Shown: positions 33,309 through 44,976 of the stretch, piece after piece
How positions within the stretch are numbered: the stretch's first letter is position 1
Layout of the letters: each line of letters begins with the position of its first letter
Source of the DNA: Cryptomeria japonica
Lineage: Eukaryota; Streptophyta; Pinopsida; Cupressales; Cupressaceae
Assembly: GCF_030272615.1 (NCBI RefSeq)
Contig: NC_081410.1
Coordinates: 119,972,640 to 120,036,639 of the forward strand
Reading direction: 5' to 3'
Length of the DNA: 64,000 nt
Made by a program: the position numbers and the translations under genes
The notes under the pieces: generated by a model
What the model saw: only the letters and a program-made list of their open reading frames with translations
What the model was told of the DNA's origin: nothing
Databases searched by the model: none

Positions 33309-35500
33309 AGTACCACATCCTACGACTTGTTTGAATATAGCCGCTAGTAACTTAATTTTAGAAGATATGATTTTATTTGAAAGGTGATAGCTTTTCAAAG
33401 AAGTGGTGCTCTCCTCCTATAAATAGGGCTTGTCTTTTATTAAAACTTGATTGGCTACATAAAAGGTGTTTTCCTCTGACATTGTCGAAACAACTATTTT
33501 GAATGGATACACCTCTTATAGAATAAATGTTGACTTAGCTTTCAACTTTTCCTTATTACGTGCACCCTTCTCATGCCACCTTCACAACTGAACTGCCTTT
33601 TGAATTTAAAATTCTCATTTGAAGTGGACATGTCCACCTCAAGTGCACCTCATACATTGCTTTTAACTTTGATCTTCAGCCAAAATATTTTGCTTCAATT
33701 AGGTGCATACTTGGCTTCAATTAGGTGCATACTTGGTGGCCAAGTATGCACCTATAAACTACCTCTCTTTCATGTGTTAAATTCTCTTGAAGGTGTACTT
33801 TCTATGTCATACTGATGCAGGTGCATCAATTATATGTATAATTTATTATTATGGTCATAGGTTCTATATATCTCTAGGCACATACACGTAGACAGGATTT
33901 GTTTGTTATAACCTATTGGTAATCTCATAATGAGCCAACAAATAAACTAAATCTATTTGTTTTTAGCCAAAGTCTAGGGAGTTAAAGTAATTATATAAGT
34001 AGTTTTGATTTTCCCAAATAAAGGAAGATTTGAATGAGTCTATTTTGGCTTGAGTTAGTTCTCTTTCAATGTATAAAATCAAGCCTTGTATTCAGCATTT
34101 GAAAAGGGGAGAGTTGCTTTGTTTAATAAAAGTAAATACATTCCAGTGGTTAAACTCTCATTTCTTTTAACTAATGTTTGTTCCATATTAAAAGGAAAAA
34201 TATCCGTTCCACAAATGCACGCCTATAAATAGCTCATTCTGAAAACAAAATTCCCCTTTGTGTGATGTGCAATCACAAGCTAGGTGTACATCTTTGCACT
34301 GGATCTTGATTTTGATATCAAACTTCTTTCTCTGTGGTGTGTGCCTCCTTCCAAGTGTGCACCTCCAAACTATTTGTTTATCATTCGGAATTCGAACTTG
34401 CATAATCTTCTTTCAAGCATAGACTTCTCCCCTACATGTGCACTTCTACATAGTCTTTTGAAACATCCCTTTTTTTCTATTTACATAAGCACACACCCAA
34501 TTTCAACAAGTGCCTCTCTATATTAAAAGTTTGAACTTTTTCATTGAAGACTAATTTCCTTTCAATAGGCATGCACCCATTGATCGTGTGTGCGCCTCTA
34601 CACACAACTTTGATCTTCTCTATACTCAAGTGTGTCTCGCTACACCAGACATACACCTCATTATAGTAGATTATTTTGTTTGAAATTCAACTTCTTTTAT
34701 AGGTGCACCCAAACCACCAAGCAAACATTTTTATTCAGCCAATCAACTGATTTTTGGAAGTTGTCTTTGGAAAAGTGCACCCTTATAGAGCATATTCCTA
34801 TAGTAACCATATTAGGAATTTGTTGGAATGTTTGCAAACCACGATCTCAAGGATGGTTGTCCTTGTATTGCAAGATCATGGGTGAATTCTCTCTTTGTCC
34901 ATCTCAAGGTGGAATACTTAAGAAGACCCTCAGGCCCAAGAGCACTCATTTGCCTCTAGCCCCATGAACATGGTAGGATCTTGGGTCCATTCCATCCATT
35001 AGTCCACCATGGAGGTTGGCCATTCTCCTTGATCAAGCCCAAGAGCACTCATTCACATTCCCAACCCACAAGCATAACAGGATCTCCAATCCATCCATCT
35101 CGAGGTGGTGTGCTTGATAAGACCCTCAAGCCCAAGAGCATGATTAAATTTCTGGTCCTCAACATCCCCCGACTAACAAGAACGGAGGGATCTCTTATTC
35201 ATTCATCTTGTGGTGGCATACTTGATATCTCGTGAACTCAAAAGGTTGGCCATCCTTCCTATTTGCAAGCTATTTCTAATAAATTAAAAACTGATTTCCA
35301 ATAGGATTTTTCTATATGCATTTGCTAGTTAAAAAACATGAAGGAAATGCAATAAAATTACTTGCATATAGCAATTACTTAATTTCTACAAAGTACATCT
35401 ATATATCTATTAATTCATAATCCAATATTATACTCAAACTTATCTCAAAATAATATGATTGCTGAGAACAATATCATTTCTGCCTTATATCTTAGTTTCC
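33309..35500. repeat. Repeat-rich intron DNA with GTGCACCT motifs
   Basis: From about 33560 to 34800 the words GTGCACCTC/GTGTGCACC recur every 60-130 bases, with one perfect 14-bp hairpin AGGTGCATACTTGG-TGG-CCAAGTATGCACCT at 33723-33753. From 34915 to 35145 a loose unit containing 'CAAGCCCAAGAGCACTCATT' occurs three times. No coding region was recognised. This looks like a decayed long LTR or leader of another hairpin-array element. Confidence 0.45.
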
Positions 35501-35787
35501 CTTTGTTTTTCAATTTTCACTTGATGGTCTCCCCCAAAGAAATGACTCCCAATTTATATCTTTTTTAATGGGGGAGAGTCACACCCCTTTGTGAACAAAC
35601 ATCCTCTTACAAGGGACACCTCCCTTCATAACACAAGCGCTGATTGTTGAATGTTAATCGCATCCCTTGTTAAGAATCACCGCCCATCATTGTTAATCAA
35701 ACATAATATTAAGTGACCGTTGGCCCTATTATTTCTCTTTCCCTTGTTTAAAGGCAGCGAGTGGGATCTTATAATATTGCGATCCTG
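35501..35787 (-). other. Gypsy 3' flank, possible LTR remnant with CACC-loop hairpins
   Basis: Lies downstream of the gypsy pol on its coding strand, where its 3' LTR would be. Contains AAGGGA-CACC-TCCCTT (35611-35626) and GGGG...CACACCCC near 35570, hairpins with CACC in the loop. LTR borders could not be set because no second copy is present. Confidence 0.35.
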
Positions 35788-38570
35788 CTAAGTGAAGTGC
35801 TTAAGTCGAGGGCATGACAGTCTGCCCTTCCCAAGATTGGTTGTCCACAAGCAATTTAAATTTGGGTGATTAAAAATTTCTGCTCCTTCCCAAGTGGTGT
35901 CTTCCATAGGCAATTTTTTCCATTTAACCAAATACTCAAGAATAACCTTATTCCTTAATTTCTTCTCTCGCATATCAAGGATAGCCTTAGTTTCCAAAAT
36001 TAATCTTCCTTCATTATCAAGCGGGGTTAACTCTGGACACAGTGTAACGTGTTGCTCTAACACCTTGGGGCATGATACATGGAAGACATTATGAATTCGA
36101 CTATTTGTTGGTAACTCAAATTTATAATCAACTTCACCAATCCTTTGCACAACCTTATATGGGCCGCAGAATCGTGGCTTGAGTTCTTCAGCATCACTCC
36201 CCTAAATAGAAGATTGTTTATAAGTTTGCAATCTTAGGAAGAGTATGTCTCCTACTTCAAATGTTCTCTCAATTCTTCATTGATCAAAATACATTTTTTT
36301 TTTATTTTGTGCATGGTGCAAGTTATCTTTAAGTGTATTCAAAATGTCTATACTTTCTTGCATCAAGTCTCCAACTCCCGAAACTCAATTTTTTAGAGAG
36401 AATTAAATCTCCAAAATGTAGCCTCATACCCATTTAATGCTTTGAAAGGATTCATCCCTATTGACATGTGATGAGTAGTATTATAACAATACTTCCTGAG
36501 ATGTAGTATTAGATCCATGCAGTTTGCTACTTTGTGACATAATTTCTTAAATATCCCTCAATTTTGACAATTTCAATATGTCCATTGGTTTGTGGGTGGT
36601 AACTTGTACTTGGGGTGAGTTCAATTCCAGCTAATTCTTTGAAAGGACTCATCCCTATTGACATGTGATGAATGGTGTTATAACAATACTCCCCGAGATG
36701 TTGTCATTAGATCCATGCAATTTACTGCTTTGTGACATAATTTCTTAAATATCCCTCGATTTTGACAATTTCAGTCTATCCATTAGTTTGTGGGTGGTAA
36801 TTTGTACCAGAGGTGAGTTCAATTCCAGCTAGCTTGAAGAGCTCTTGCCAAAACAAACTAAGGAAACTGCTATTCCTATAACTGGCAATGTTTTTGGGTA
36901 AACCATGCAATTTGACAATTTCTTTAAGAAGATATCTGCCACTTGAGGTACTCTATATTCGATAGATACTACAAGGAAATGGACAACTTAGTCAATCGAT
37001 CCACCACTACGTATATACAATCTTTTCCTTGTACCTTTGAAATTTCTGCAATGAAATCCATTGAAACACTTTCCTATTTCTAATCAGGTGTGGGTAAGGG
37101 TTGAAGTAACCTGGCAAGAAATGTTTGTTCAACTTTGTTCTTTTGACACACCATACATTCCCTGATGTGTTTTAAGACATCTCCTTTGAGACCTTTCCAC
37201 GAGAATCTTTCTCTTATTTGTTTGTAAGTTTTGCAGTATTCTTGATGACCTACAAAAGGGGTATCACGGTATGCCCTCATAACCTTTTCTTTCATTTTTG
37301 ATCTTTAAGTGATGTATATTCTATCTTTATAGAGGATGAGATCCTCTACCACTTTGAACTTTTCATCTTGTAGCTTCCCTTCTAATATGTCATTTGCCAA
37401 TGCATCCTTGGCACATTCTGCGAGTATTGAGTTCTTCCAATCTGCAGAGATAGCCATAATGGAACATAGATGGGCTCTTTGAGATAGAGCATCGGCCATA
37501 ACATTATTTTTCCCCTTCATAAATCAATGTCAAAGTCACAGGCTTGCAATTTGCTAAACCATTTCTACTGCCTAGCAGTCAAATATTTTTGGTTCAAGAA
37601 GAATCTTATGCTATTATGATCAATTTTCACAACAAATCTTCTACAAACAAGGTACTACCTAAACTTGACTAGGGTGTGCATAATTGCTAACATTTCCTTA
37701 TCATAAATGCAGTAGTTCCTTTCAGTCTCTTTAAGTTTATGACTTTCGAAATCTATAGGGTGTTTTTTTTGCATCAATAATACCTCAACACCTTCCCCTG
37801 AAGCATCACACTCTAGCTCAAATGGCAATGAGAAGTCTAGAATAGCTAACACTAGACAAGAGCTCATTATTTCTTTTAGCTTTTCAAAGGCTTGTTGGGC
37901 TTCGATACTCCTTGAGAAAGCACCCTTCTTATTTAGTTTTGTTAGTGGGGCAATTAGCCTTGAGAAGCCTTTGATCCTTCTGTAATAGCTACAAAATCCT
38001 AGAAATCCCATTAGCTAAGCTAAGGTTCTTGGTTTTGGCCAATCTCTTATAGCTTTGATCTTTTCCTCGTCAACGCTGACTCCTCGGGCATTGATTTTGT
38101 GCCCTAGATATAAAATCTCATCCATTCCAAATTCACAATTGGACATTTTGGCAAATAATGACTACTGTTCAAGTATCCCAATACTTCATCTATATGTCTT
38201 AAGTGATCCTCATGGTTCCATCTTTCTTTTCTACTAACACTACAAAGGAAGCAAAGGGGCTAGAACTAAGTTGAATATGCCCCATTTCCAATAATTCTTT
38301 AAAGGTTTTCTCAATATCTTCTTTATATTTTCTTGGGTGTTGGTAGGGTGTGGTAATAACGGGTTTTGCCCCTTCTTCAAGTTCAATAGTATGTTCAAAG
38401 CCCCTTTTTGGAAGAAGTCCTAGTGGAATATTGCTAAAAACCTTCTTATGTTTGTTAAGGATAGTTTGGATGTCAACATGTATAGTTTTGCCTCCATTGG
38501 GCGAGGATTTGTCAAGTAACATACATCGTGCTGCCCACTCTACTTGTCCATGTCTAAAGGCTCTCCCCAT
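35788..38570 (-). pseudogene. Ty3/gypsy chromovirus pol fragment
   Basis: Read on the minus strand from 38570: reverse-transcriptase start (PYQHPRKYKEDIEKTFKELL, SSSPFASFVVLVEKKDGTMR), a direct jump to the later block HLRHIDEVLGYL, then GFLGFCSYYRR, FELECDASG, YDKEMLAI (RNase H), NVMADALSQR, the integrase zinc finger (H-X-C..C form, CMVCQKNKV near 37140) and a C-terminal chromodomain EYLVKWKKLPMEDTTWEG (about 35880-35940). Domain order RT, RNase H, integrase, chromodomain defines a gypsy chromovirus. The RT core with the catalytic aspartates is deleted at about 38211; the frame is broken many times; gag and protease are missing. Confidence 0.85.
36441..36834 (-). repeat. 197-bp tandem duplication in gypsy integrase
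   Basis: Segment 36441-36637 is repeated at 36638-36834 with about 10 percent differences ('TTTGAAAGGA(T/C)TCATCCCTATTGACATG' begins each). The duplication is in the integrase-core region of the gypsy fragment and would break the protein. Confidence 0.8.
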
Positions 38571-39587
38571 CTTGTTAGATGATACTGCCCATGGGATGCT
38601 GTTATCACAAAAGCTCGCACCCTTGCTGAGCTATCAACTCAACAACCTTGTGAAACATGGAAACAACCCCGAAATGTGGGACCTTGCGCAAGGGGTTGAA
38701 TCTCCGAAGAAGGCCGGCTTCCTTCTCAATCTAGGTGTAGGTGTTGAACCAGCTCAACACTTCAAAACTAACTCCTAGGCCTATCCTAACAAATTGCAGA
38801 GGTAAAGGGGAGAAAAAAATGCTTGAAATAAAAGGAGGTGATGCACCAAGAAGAGATTGTTCCTCTCCCTACTCGAAATGACACAAAGAATCAACTGAAA
38901 AACCCAGGAGATGCACAAACTTCAGTTGTATGAGTGACCCCAATGCATGTATGGAGGTTAGAATTCGCTGAATGCCAAGAGGGAAGAAGGTTTCCCACAA
39001 GTCACACTCATAAATAAGTTAACATAGCATAAATGAGAGAAGAGCCGCAAAACATACACCTATGATAAAGGTAAGAAAACATGCACAAGTTGAAAGAAGG
39101 CAAGAATGGTGATTTCAATTGATTATAAGGCCAATGGCCAACTTACAGTTGCAAAACATAGAATGATACAAGAGAAGTGAGAGAGCATAGAATAGCTCAA
39201 GCCAGCAGGGAGAGAACCCTTTACAATGAGGCTTAACAGCCTTAATATAGAAAAATGGTTACAAGAGTGATCATGACTCCTGTATGTCAATCTGGGAGTG
39301 CGAGGAAGTGCATGCACTTGACTTCTGTACATGCAAGCAACCTAGCCATACCCTGAGAAGGGTGGATTGACTAACCTTCCAGAGTCAGAGTATGCAGACA
39401 TGACATAAGTCACCACAACAAGCATGGCTCGTACCTCTCTTGATGGAAATCCTGCCAAAAACATTAAACGCACCCCTATGGCTCCACAAAAGAAGGCGCA
39501 TAAGTCACAAAAGTTGTCAGAGCATTTAAAGCTTTGAGTGTTGATCACGCCATCTGGAAGTGTCGCTAGTCGGAAAGAAGTCCGGGG
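38571..39587. other. No gene recognised
   Basis: The gypsy fragment stops near 38580-38640. The following kilobase holds short inverted repeats (CCTTGCGCAAGG near 38681; GTGTTGA-ACCAGC-TCAACAC near 38742) but no recognisable coding sequence or LTR pair. Confidence 0.4.
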
Positions 39588-40011
39588 ACTTCGAAGACTC
39601 GGGTTCTCGAAGTGGGGAAGACAAGGAAAGAACCTCGGAACCTCGGGGTTCCGGGGTTTCGAGAAAGAGAAAGGAGAGCAGCAGGGAACTTCGGAGCCTC
39701 GGGGTTCCGAAGTTCCAGGGAACTGAAAAAAGGGCTAAGGAAGGAACTTCGGAACCTCGGGGTTTCGGGGTTCCAGGAAAGAGGAAGGGAAGCAAAAGAA
39801 GAGAACTTCAGAACCTCGGGGTTCCGGAGTTCCGGGGAACTGAAAAGAAGACAAGAAAGGCGGGACTTAGCAAAGTCAGGGTTCCGGAGTTCCGAGGAAG
39901 GGAAGAAGAAGAGAAAGGAACTTCGGAACCTCGGGGTTCCAGAGTTCCAGGCAACGGAAGAGAAGGGAAAAGAAAGAGAGGAACTTCGGAAACTCGGGTT
40001 TTCGGAGTTCC
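39588..40011 (+). repeat. Array of eight GC-rich hairpins (GGAACTTCGGAACC)
   Basis: Eight hairpins spaced about 60 bases apart, consensus GGAACTTCGGAACC-TCGG-GGTTCCGNAGTTCC (14-bp stem, 4-base loop), separated by purine-rich spacers (GAAAAGAAG type). Good copies: 39685-39716 (one wobble), 39743-39774, 39918-39949 and 39980-40011. In the last, AACC/GGTT has become AAAC/GTTT, a change on both arms. Copy 6 (39862) is degenerate. Frames across the array on both strands (39560-40123 plus, 39566-40057 minus) are translated repeats, not genes. Confidence 0.8.
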
Positions 40012-40059
40012 TGGAAAAGAAAGGAGAGGCAGCAAAGGGAAGGAATGCATTTTTCACAT

Positions 40060-41197
40060 TTCCAAATCATGCATCTACCTTAAAATATCATTGAATTCAA
40101 TAATTTTGTGCCTTTGTTTATGATAATGACTTCATGAATATTATTTTCAACTGCATGCACATTTTCAACCACTCACAGATTCAAGTTTCTCGACCTCAAA
40201 TCACATTTTATGAATGCTAGCCAAGATTAATCAGGCTACAGTAATAGCTAAACTGGACGGGTACTATTCAGGAAGTTTCTACCTGGAACAATTGAATTTG
40301 CAAATGTGCCAAGGTTTTATGTGATGTGCTCTATTTAATTGTAAAATTCCTTAGAAGGTCATGGTGTCGTCAGAATTATTATTCATAGCAACCTATCAAT
40401 GCTACGAGAATTACCTTCATTTTATGGCGAATTTCTTGTTTTCCACCTCAGCATTTGATACTTACCCATAATTTTTCTGTTCTATTTTTGAATCCCAGAC
40501 CATGGTTGATTTTTTTAACATAAAATATAGTCATATGCACAAAAAATTTGAATTAATCTTTTATGGAAATAAGTAATAAACTGACTTAATCCATCATGGG
40601 TTTCACATGATGAGATATCTTGGAACTTTTTAAAAGTTTTATAAGGTTAGATTCAAAACAAATATTTACTTTAATAGCAATGGCAGTCCCTAAAACAGTT
40701 ATCGAAGCTTTCTATGGCCAAGTCTGTACCATATAACAAACCTATAATGAGTAAAAAATTACAGTGAACAGAGAAAACAGAATTGTTGATGACATATGCA
40801 TGCATTTGGTGGGGTGAGATCCAAAGTGCTCTTTTGATGGTGACCTTGTTGTCCCTCTTCTCTCTTCCTTTTCTTCTGGAACTAGTATTATGACCAGAAA
40901 ACTCTGAGACTGCTAAAACTATCAACATAAAGGTCGAGTGAGGATGAAGATGCAAGAAATTGATCTTAATGCTTAGAGGCTGAGCAACATTAACAGTCTT
41001 AAAGTGTGAGAATTTGAAGAAATCCATCAAGATTTGTGTTCCCAATAGATATTTATCATCAAGTGTTTTATGATCTCAAATTAAAAATTTAAATGTGTTT
41101 GACTAATTTTCAATAAAAATCAAACCCAAAAAAAATTCCAAAACTAGCAACATCTTCTAAAACGACAGAACTAGAAAGAAATATCACTTTTCCTAAC
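40060..41197. other. No gene recognised; SUMO-protease intron
   Basis: A+T-rich, largely unique-looking sequence. A minus-strand frame at 40671-41045 has no resemblance to the protease and no good splice context, so it was not called as an exon. Confidence 0.5.
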
Positions 41198-41293
41198 CTG
41201 ATGTAAAAATTCATAATTGGTGAGGACAAATATGAGAAGGGATCCAGGCATTCCATGTCAACGTAACAGATTTCCACTGAATCTGGGTCATCC
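41198..41293 (-). CDS. SUMO protease (C48) exon, domain start
   Basis: Minus-strand exon with acceptor CTACAG before 41293 and donor GTTAGG after 41198. Reads (R)DDPDSVEICYVDMECLDPF then SYLSSPIMNFYIR. This is the opening of the C48 domain in plant OTS1/OTS2-type ULP1 proteases: V-E-I/L...D...L.P..(Y/F)L.S..(I/M)NFY(I/M)R. 96 bp, enters with one base and leaves with two, both matching its neighbours. Confidence 0.92.
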
Positions 41294-41440
41294 CTGTAGA
41301 TTAGGCAAGCCATGCATAATAAAGAATTAATAAAACTAAGAAAAAAATTAAAGATGTGTGATATGAATAAAGTCAAGCGAAAACGTGTAAAGATCTAGGG
41401 TAGCACATTATTTTGAGTTATGTAAGTTAAAAAAGCATAC

Positions 41441-41473
41441 CTTGCAGGATAATAAAGTTTCATATCCTTCATC
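41441..41473 (-). CDS. SUMO protease micro-exon (33 bp)
   Basis: Bounded by TTTCAG before 41473 and GTATGC after 41441. In the phase required by both neighbours it reads MKDMKLYYPA plus the first two bases of Arg; the family has '(M)KD.K(I/L)YYP(S/T/A)R' just before the catalytic domain. Too short for ORF finding; supported by splice signals, phase and motif. Intron to the next exon is 147 bp. Confidence 0.9.
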
Positions 41474-41648
41474 CTGAAACATTACAAAATGAATGAAACT
41501 ACTTTAAAAAAGAAAAATGTGATAGAAATAAAAAAAATAATAGATGGTGGTTAATTGAAGTATAACGACTAATAGATACACAACTAGAGCTGGAAAAATG
41601 AAGAAACTAATTAATATATATGATCATATGTCAAGTTACACAGTTTAC

Positions 41649-41728
41649 CATCTTTCAGACATCCTATCGATGTGTAATTGCTTTGAATGCTTGTCATCTT
41701 CTTCATCTAAATCTATTAATTTAGTGAC
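41649..41728 (-). CDS. SUMO protease exon, acidic linker
   Basis: Acceptor GCACAG before 41728, donor GTAAAC after 41649. Reads VTKLIDLDEEDDKHSKQ then LHIDRMSER plus two bases of Trp. Starts in phase 0 and ends in phase 2, as both neighbours require. An acidic 'IDLDEED' stretch is usual upstream of the C48 domain in plant ULP1 proteases. Intron to the next exon is 175 bp. Confidence 0.85.
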
Positions 41729-42218
41729 CTGTGCATTGACAGAAAACTGCTTTAATAGTACAATATATAACTGCCAAATGAAGAAGCGAAAACTTCTCTC
41801 GTCTTGCAAATTTGCGTGTTTTTCTTCTCTTTACAAAAACTTTCAATCAATGTTAAAATATTTTGGATAATCTACAGCATCAAAGCTAACTAATATCAGA
41901 TTACTTCTTTGACTACATCAAATGAGAATCTATGTTTAAATCCAACAAAGCTATTCCAAGCATTCATCTTGCACTCTATCAAATCATTGATCTTTTGAGG
42001 TTATCGATTACCTCTTGCTGGCATTATTCAAAGTGCAAGACTAAACTGATTCCACATGCAAGACTACTATCAAATATTAACATTGGTCAGAATGCCTCTT
42101 GCTAGCCATTTTCCAGGAGAACTTAAGTTGAAATTTACAAGCTTGGCATATCATAATCCTATCTCTTTAAAGAAATCAAGAAGATTTATCATTTGATGAA
42201 GAGGATCAAGTCCATCTC
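41729..42218. other. No gene; left half of an old local duplication
   Basis: Part of the 3.7-kb intron. The stretch 42100-42218, rejoined across the solo LTR to 43934-44170, resembles 44390-44720 ('GATGAAGAGGATCAA' against 'GATGAATAGGATCAA', 'TACTTTTTACTGT', 'TTTCTTTCAG', 'GACATTGATGTA', 'CTGTTGGTTA'), indicating an old tandem duplication. Confidence 0.45.
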
Positions 42219-42456
42219 TGTAATGTCCCATTTTAGGAATGATACAATATAACCACAAAATATAATACTTTGATACCACTTGTAATGTCCCGTTAATAGA
42301 GCAACTTAGAATGTTGGGACATTTACCTAACTTCTCCTTCTTACTCTATCAAATGATAGCAATTAAACCTAGTAAAGGATGTTACACAAATTATCAACTG
42401 CTATTTCTGGTATATATATATATATGCAAGATTGATATAGAATTGATACAAATGTC

Positions 42457-42605
42457 CAGTGTTCCACGGAAACGTGTTTCCCCCTCCCAGGTCTAAGTCC
42501 CCCGTCCCCAAAACCCATCACCAAAACTTTTTCCCTTTGTCCCCCGTCCACGAAGCCCGTCCCCACGTCCCCCCATCTCCCCATCCCAACGGCTGTGGAG
42601 CACTG
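42457..42605. mobile_element. hAT-type MITE (149 bp)
   Basis: Terminal inverted repeats CAGTGTTCCACGG and, on the other strand, CAGTGCTCCACAG; the CAGTG start is typical of hAT ends. Flanked by a perfect 8-bp duplication CAAATGTC (42449-42456 and 42606-42613). The inside is C-rich (CCCCGTCCCC words). The right flank plus the MITE's last 36 or so bases are repeated at 42606-42702, ending in another CACTG followed by CAAATGTC. Confidence 0.8.
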
Positions 42606-42758
42606 CAAATGTCTGATATACAATTATGAGATACGCAATTAATGAGATTACTTTATCACTCCCCGTCTCCCCATCCCCATCCCCAACGGCCGTGGAGCAC
42701 TGCAAATGTCTGATATACAATTATGAGATACGCGATCAATGAGATTACTTTATCACTC
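42606..42758. repeat. 97-bp duplication at MITE right end
   Basis: 'CAAATGTCTGATATACAATT' through 'GATTACTTTATCACT' occurs at 42606-42662 and again at 42703-42758. A second MITE right end (CCCCAACGGCCGTGGAGCACTG) lies between. Slippage or template switching after the MITE inserted would produce this. Confidence 0.65.
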
Positions 42759-43933
42759 ATAGTGATAAAGAAATGATGCTATGTCTGATGTACAATATGC
42801 CTATGCAATTGATATATATATTACTTTCAACAATGGTCTTCGTATGTCTGATATATCAATTTGATTATGCAAATGTATAATATCACTAGCAGCAATATGT
42901 TGCTGTTTCAGATTACTAGTTGAATGCTTGCAACTTGATAATGGATGCTGTTTCTGGTATACAACTTCAATATCTTGCAATCCATTGGTGCTGTCTCTGA
43001 TCTACACTATTATTGCTTGCAACCGATAATGCCACAAGGCACTGGCTCTTACAGAGCAGATCCAAATCTGGACTAATAAAAGAAATAATACAAATTGCAT
43101 GATGCCAAATGGAGATGCTGGGAAGATCTTTTTATACCATACGTGTGGAAGGAGGAGACATGACCCCTGCCTCTTGGTGATAACCTCCTTCACTAATCGC
43201 ACCCCTTTAGTTATCTATTCATTTGTATCTTTAATCGGATTCCTTATGATAATCGCATGATAAGGCATTGCACTTCCTTGTTATTCCAACCGATGATAAT
43301 TAATTTATCATCGTGTCTATTCATTGACAAACAATCAATTATTGATTAACTAATCCATGTGTTGAAATTGTCAATTAGTTTGTGTCTCTTGTGTAATGGG
43401 TATCAATACATCCTTGATAGGATCGCTGTGCTTTATCAATAGTCAGTAAGGTATCACTTCTAATATTCTCCCACGATGATGACAATATTATGTTAGGAGT
43501 TGATACTCGTTATCATCATTGACTAATTCTGGTCCTCTCTTTATTCATTGATACATTTGTATCAAATGCTGCCTTCTATGCTTGATATTGGTAACAATTC
43601 CCTTCATACTATCGACATAGACCAAGTAAGAGTCATAGTGTTGCTTGGTATAGCTCGTGTTCATCGGAAATCTTATAGCAATTCATAGTGATCAATCTTG
43701 GTGTGTTTCATTCCTGATTCCATTATGTCATAGACTCCCTTCATGATGTATTGCTGAACGTATGACTGTCCTGTCTGTTGCCTTCATCCTTTCATTATTG
43801 TAATGATGATATTGATATTCATTGTCCTCATATATACATAAGAGTATGACTAATAAGTTTAAATCTTTAAGTAAAACTTATTTAATCGTTGATCGATCCT
43901 AGTTGTCTTCAGATCTTGAATGGGTACATTACA

Positions 43934-44976
43934 ATCCCTTTGAATCCCAATGTTTGTGTGATATACTTTTTACTGTGCAAACTTATTTGCACTATTTCTT
44001 TCAGATTGATCAATTTACTAGCATCCTACACTGTAGTTTGACATTGATGTATGAATCATAAATTGTGAATATGATGTTTGATTGTACTGTTATTCACTAG
44101 CAGTGAAAAAGCATCAATTAACCAAATATGGTACAGGCCTGATACAATGGCTGTTGGTTAGTTTTGGCTGGCTTAGTGATCGTTTATACATAGTGACAAA
44201 CTTAAATTTTTTTGTCAACAGTTATAGTCTAGCTTTTAGTTTATTTGCAGACTTGTTTTAAAATGTTGGGTTTCTAGATAGCCTATAACTTTAAAAAATG
44301 CTATAGAGGTAAAAATTGCTGTGTTAAATTGTTGTTGATGGAAATATTACTAGAAATTTAAAAAAACAGTAGCATCCACTTTCACTTACAGAGCTGAGCC
44401 TGTCCTTAGCTGAGCATTGCTTGTCGATTTTCAGAACTTGAGTGAGAATGAACAAGCTTAATATATGACTTTCCTAAATGTCCTCTAGCTCTTATGAAAA
44501 AGAGAAAGGACTTGTCATATGATGAATAGGATCAACTATGTCTCCTTTGAGTTTCAACCTTCATGCAATGTACTTTTTACTGTACATGCCTTTTTGCATT
44601 ATTTCCTTCAGATATGATCGACTTTCAACCAGATGTGTTTATCATGACATTGATGTAGAATAACAATTTGTGAATCTGAAATTCATGGTAAATATCTGAT
44701 TCAATGACTGTTGGTTAATTTGGCTAGCATGAATATACATAGCAACATATTATAAGTTGATTTTTAATTGTATCTTTGTGGGGAAATCATAAGGACCTAC
44801 CCCTAGGCAAATTCCACATACCATTGATTTTGTGACCAAAATTCTATTCCCTCATTCACAATGCCAAAAACATGGGATAAGATAAGGCATCGATTAGGAA
44901 AGTACAATTTACAAATCACAAAAGGTGTGTCTGCATAGACATAGGATATTCTCTCATGTCTTATTCGCAAAACCTA
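43934..44976. other. No gene recognised; SUMO-protease intron
   Basis: A+T-rich. Contains the second half of the old duplication described at 41729. No exon-like segment in the protease phase was found. Confidence 0.45.

Larger units (their letters stand above)
42219..43933. mobile_element. Solo LTR, TGTAATGTCCC family, copy 1
   Basis: Starts TGTAATGTCCCATTTT and ends GGTACATTACA (GGGGACATTACA in its relatives). Flanks are ATCTC (42214-42218) and ATCCC (43934-43938), a 5-bp duplication with one mismatch. Removing the LTR rejoins a sequence that also exists, diverged, at 44520, which supports the borders. A second 'TGTAATGTCCC' at 42281 suggests a partial internal duplication. A hAT MITE sits inside (42457-42605). 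No coding region. Confidence 0.7.

Noticed and set aside
39560-40123. Overlapping open frames of 160-187 codons on both strands
   Set aside because: They are translations of the GC-rich hairpin array; the peptides are repeats of the unit in each frame, with no codon bias or family resemblance.
40671-41045. 124-codon minus-strand frame near the protease exons
   Set aside because: Peptide does not match the protease, phase does not fit, and the true next exon is at 27426-27528.
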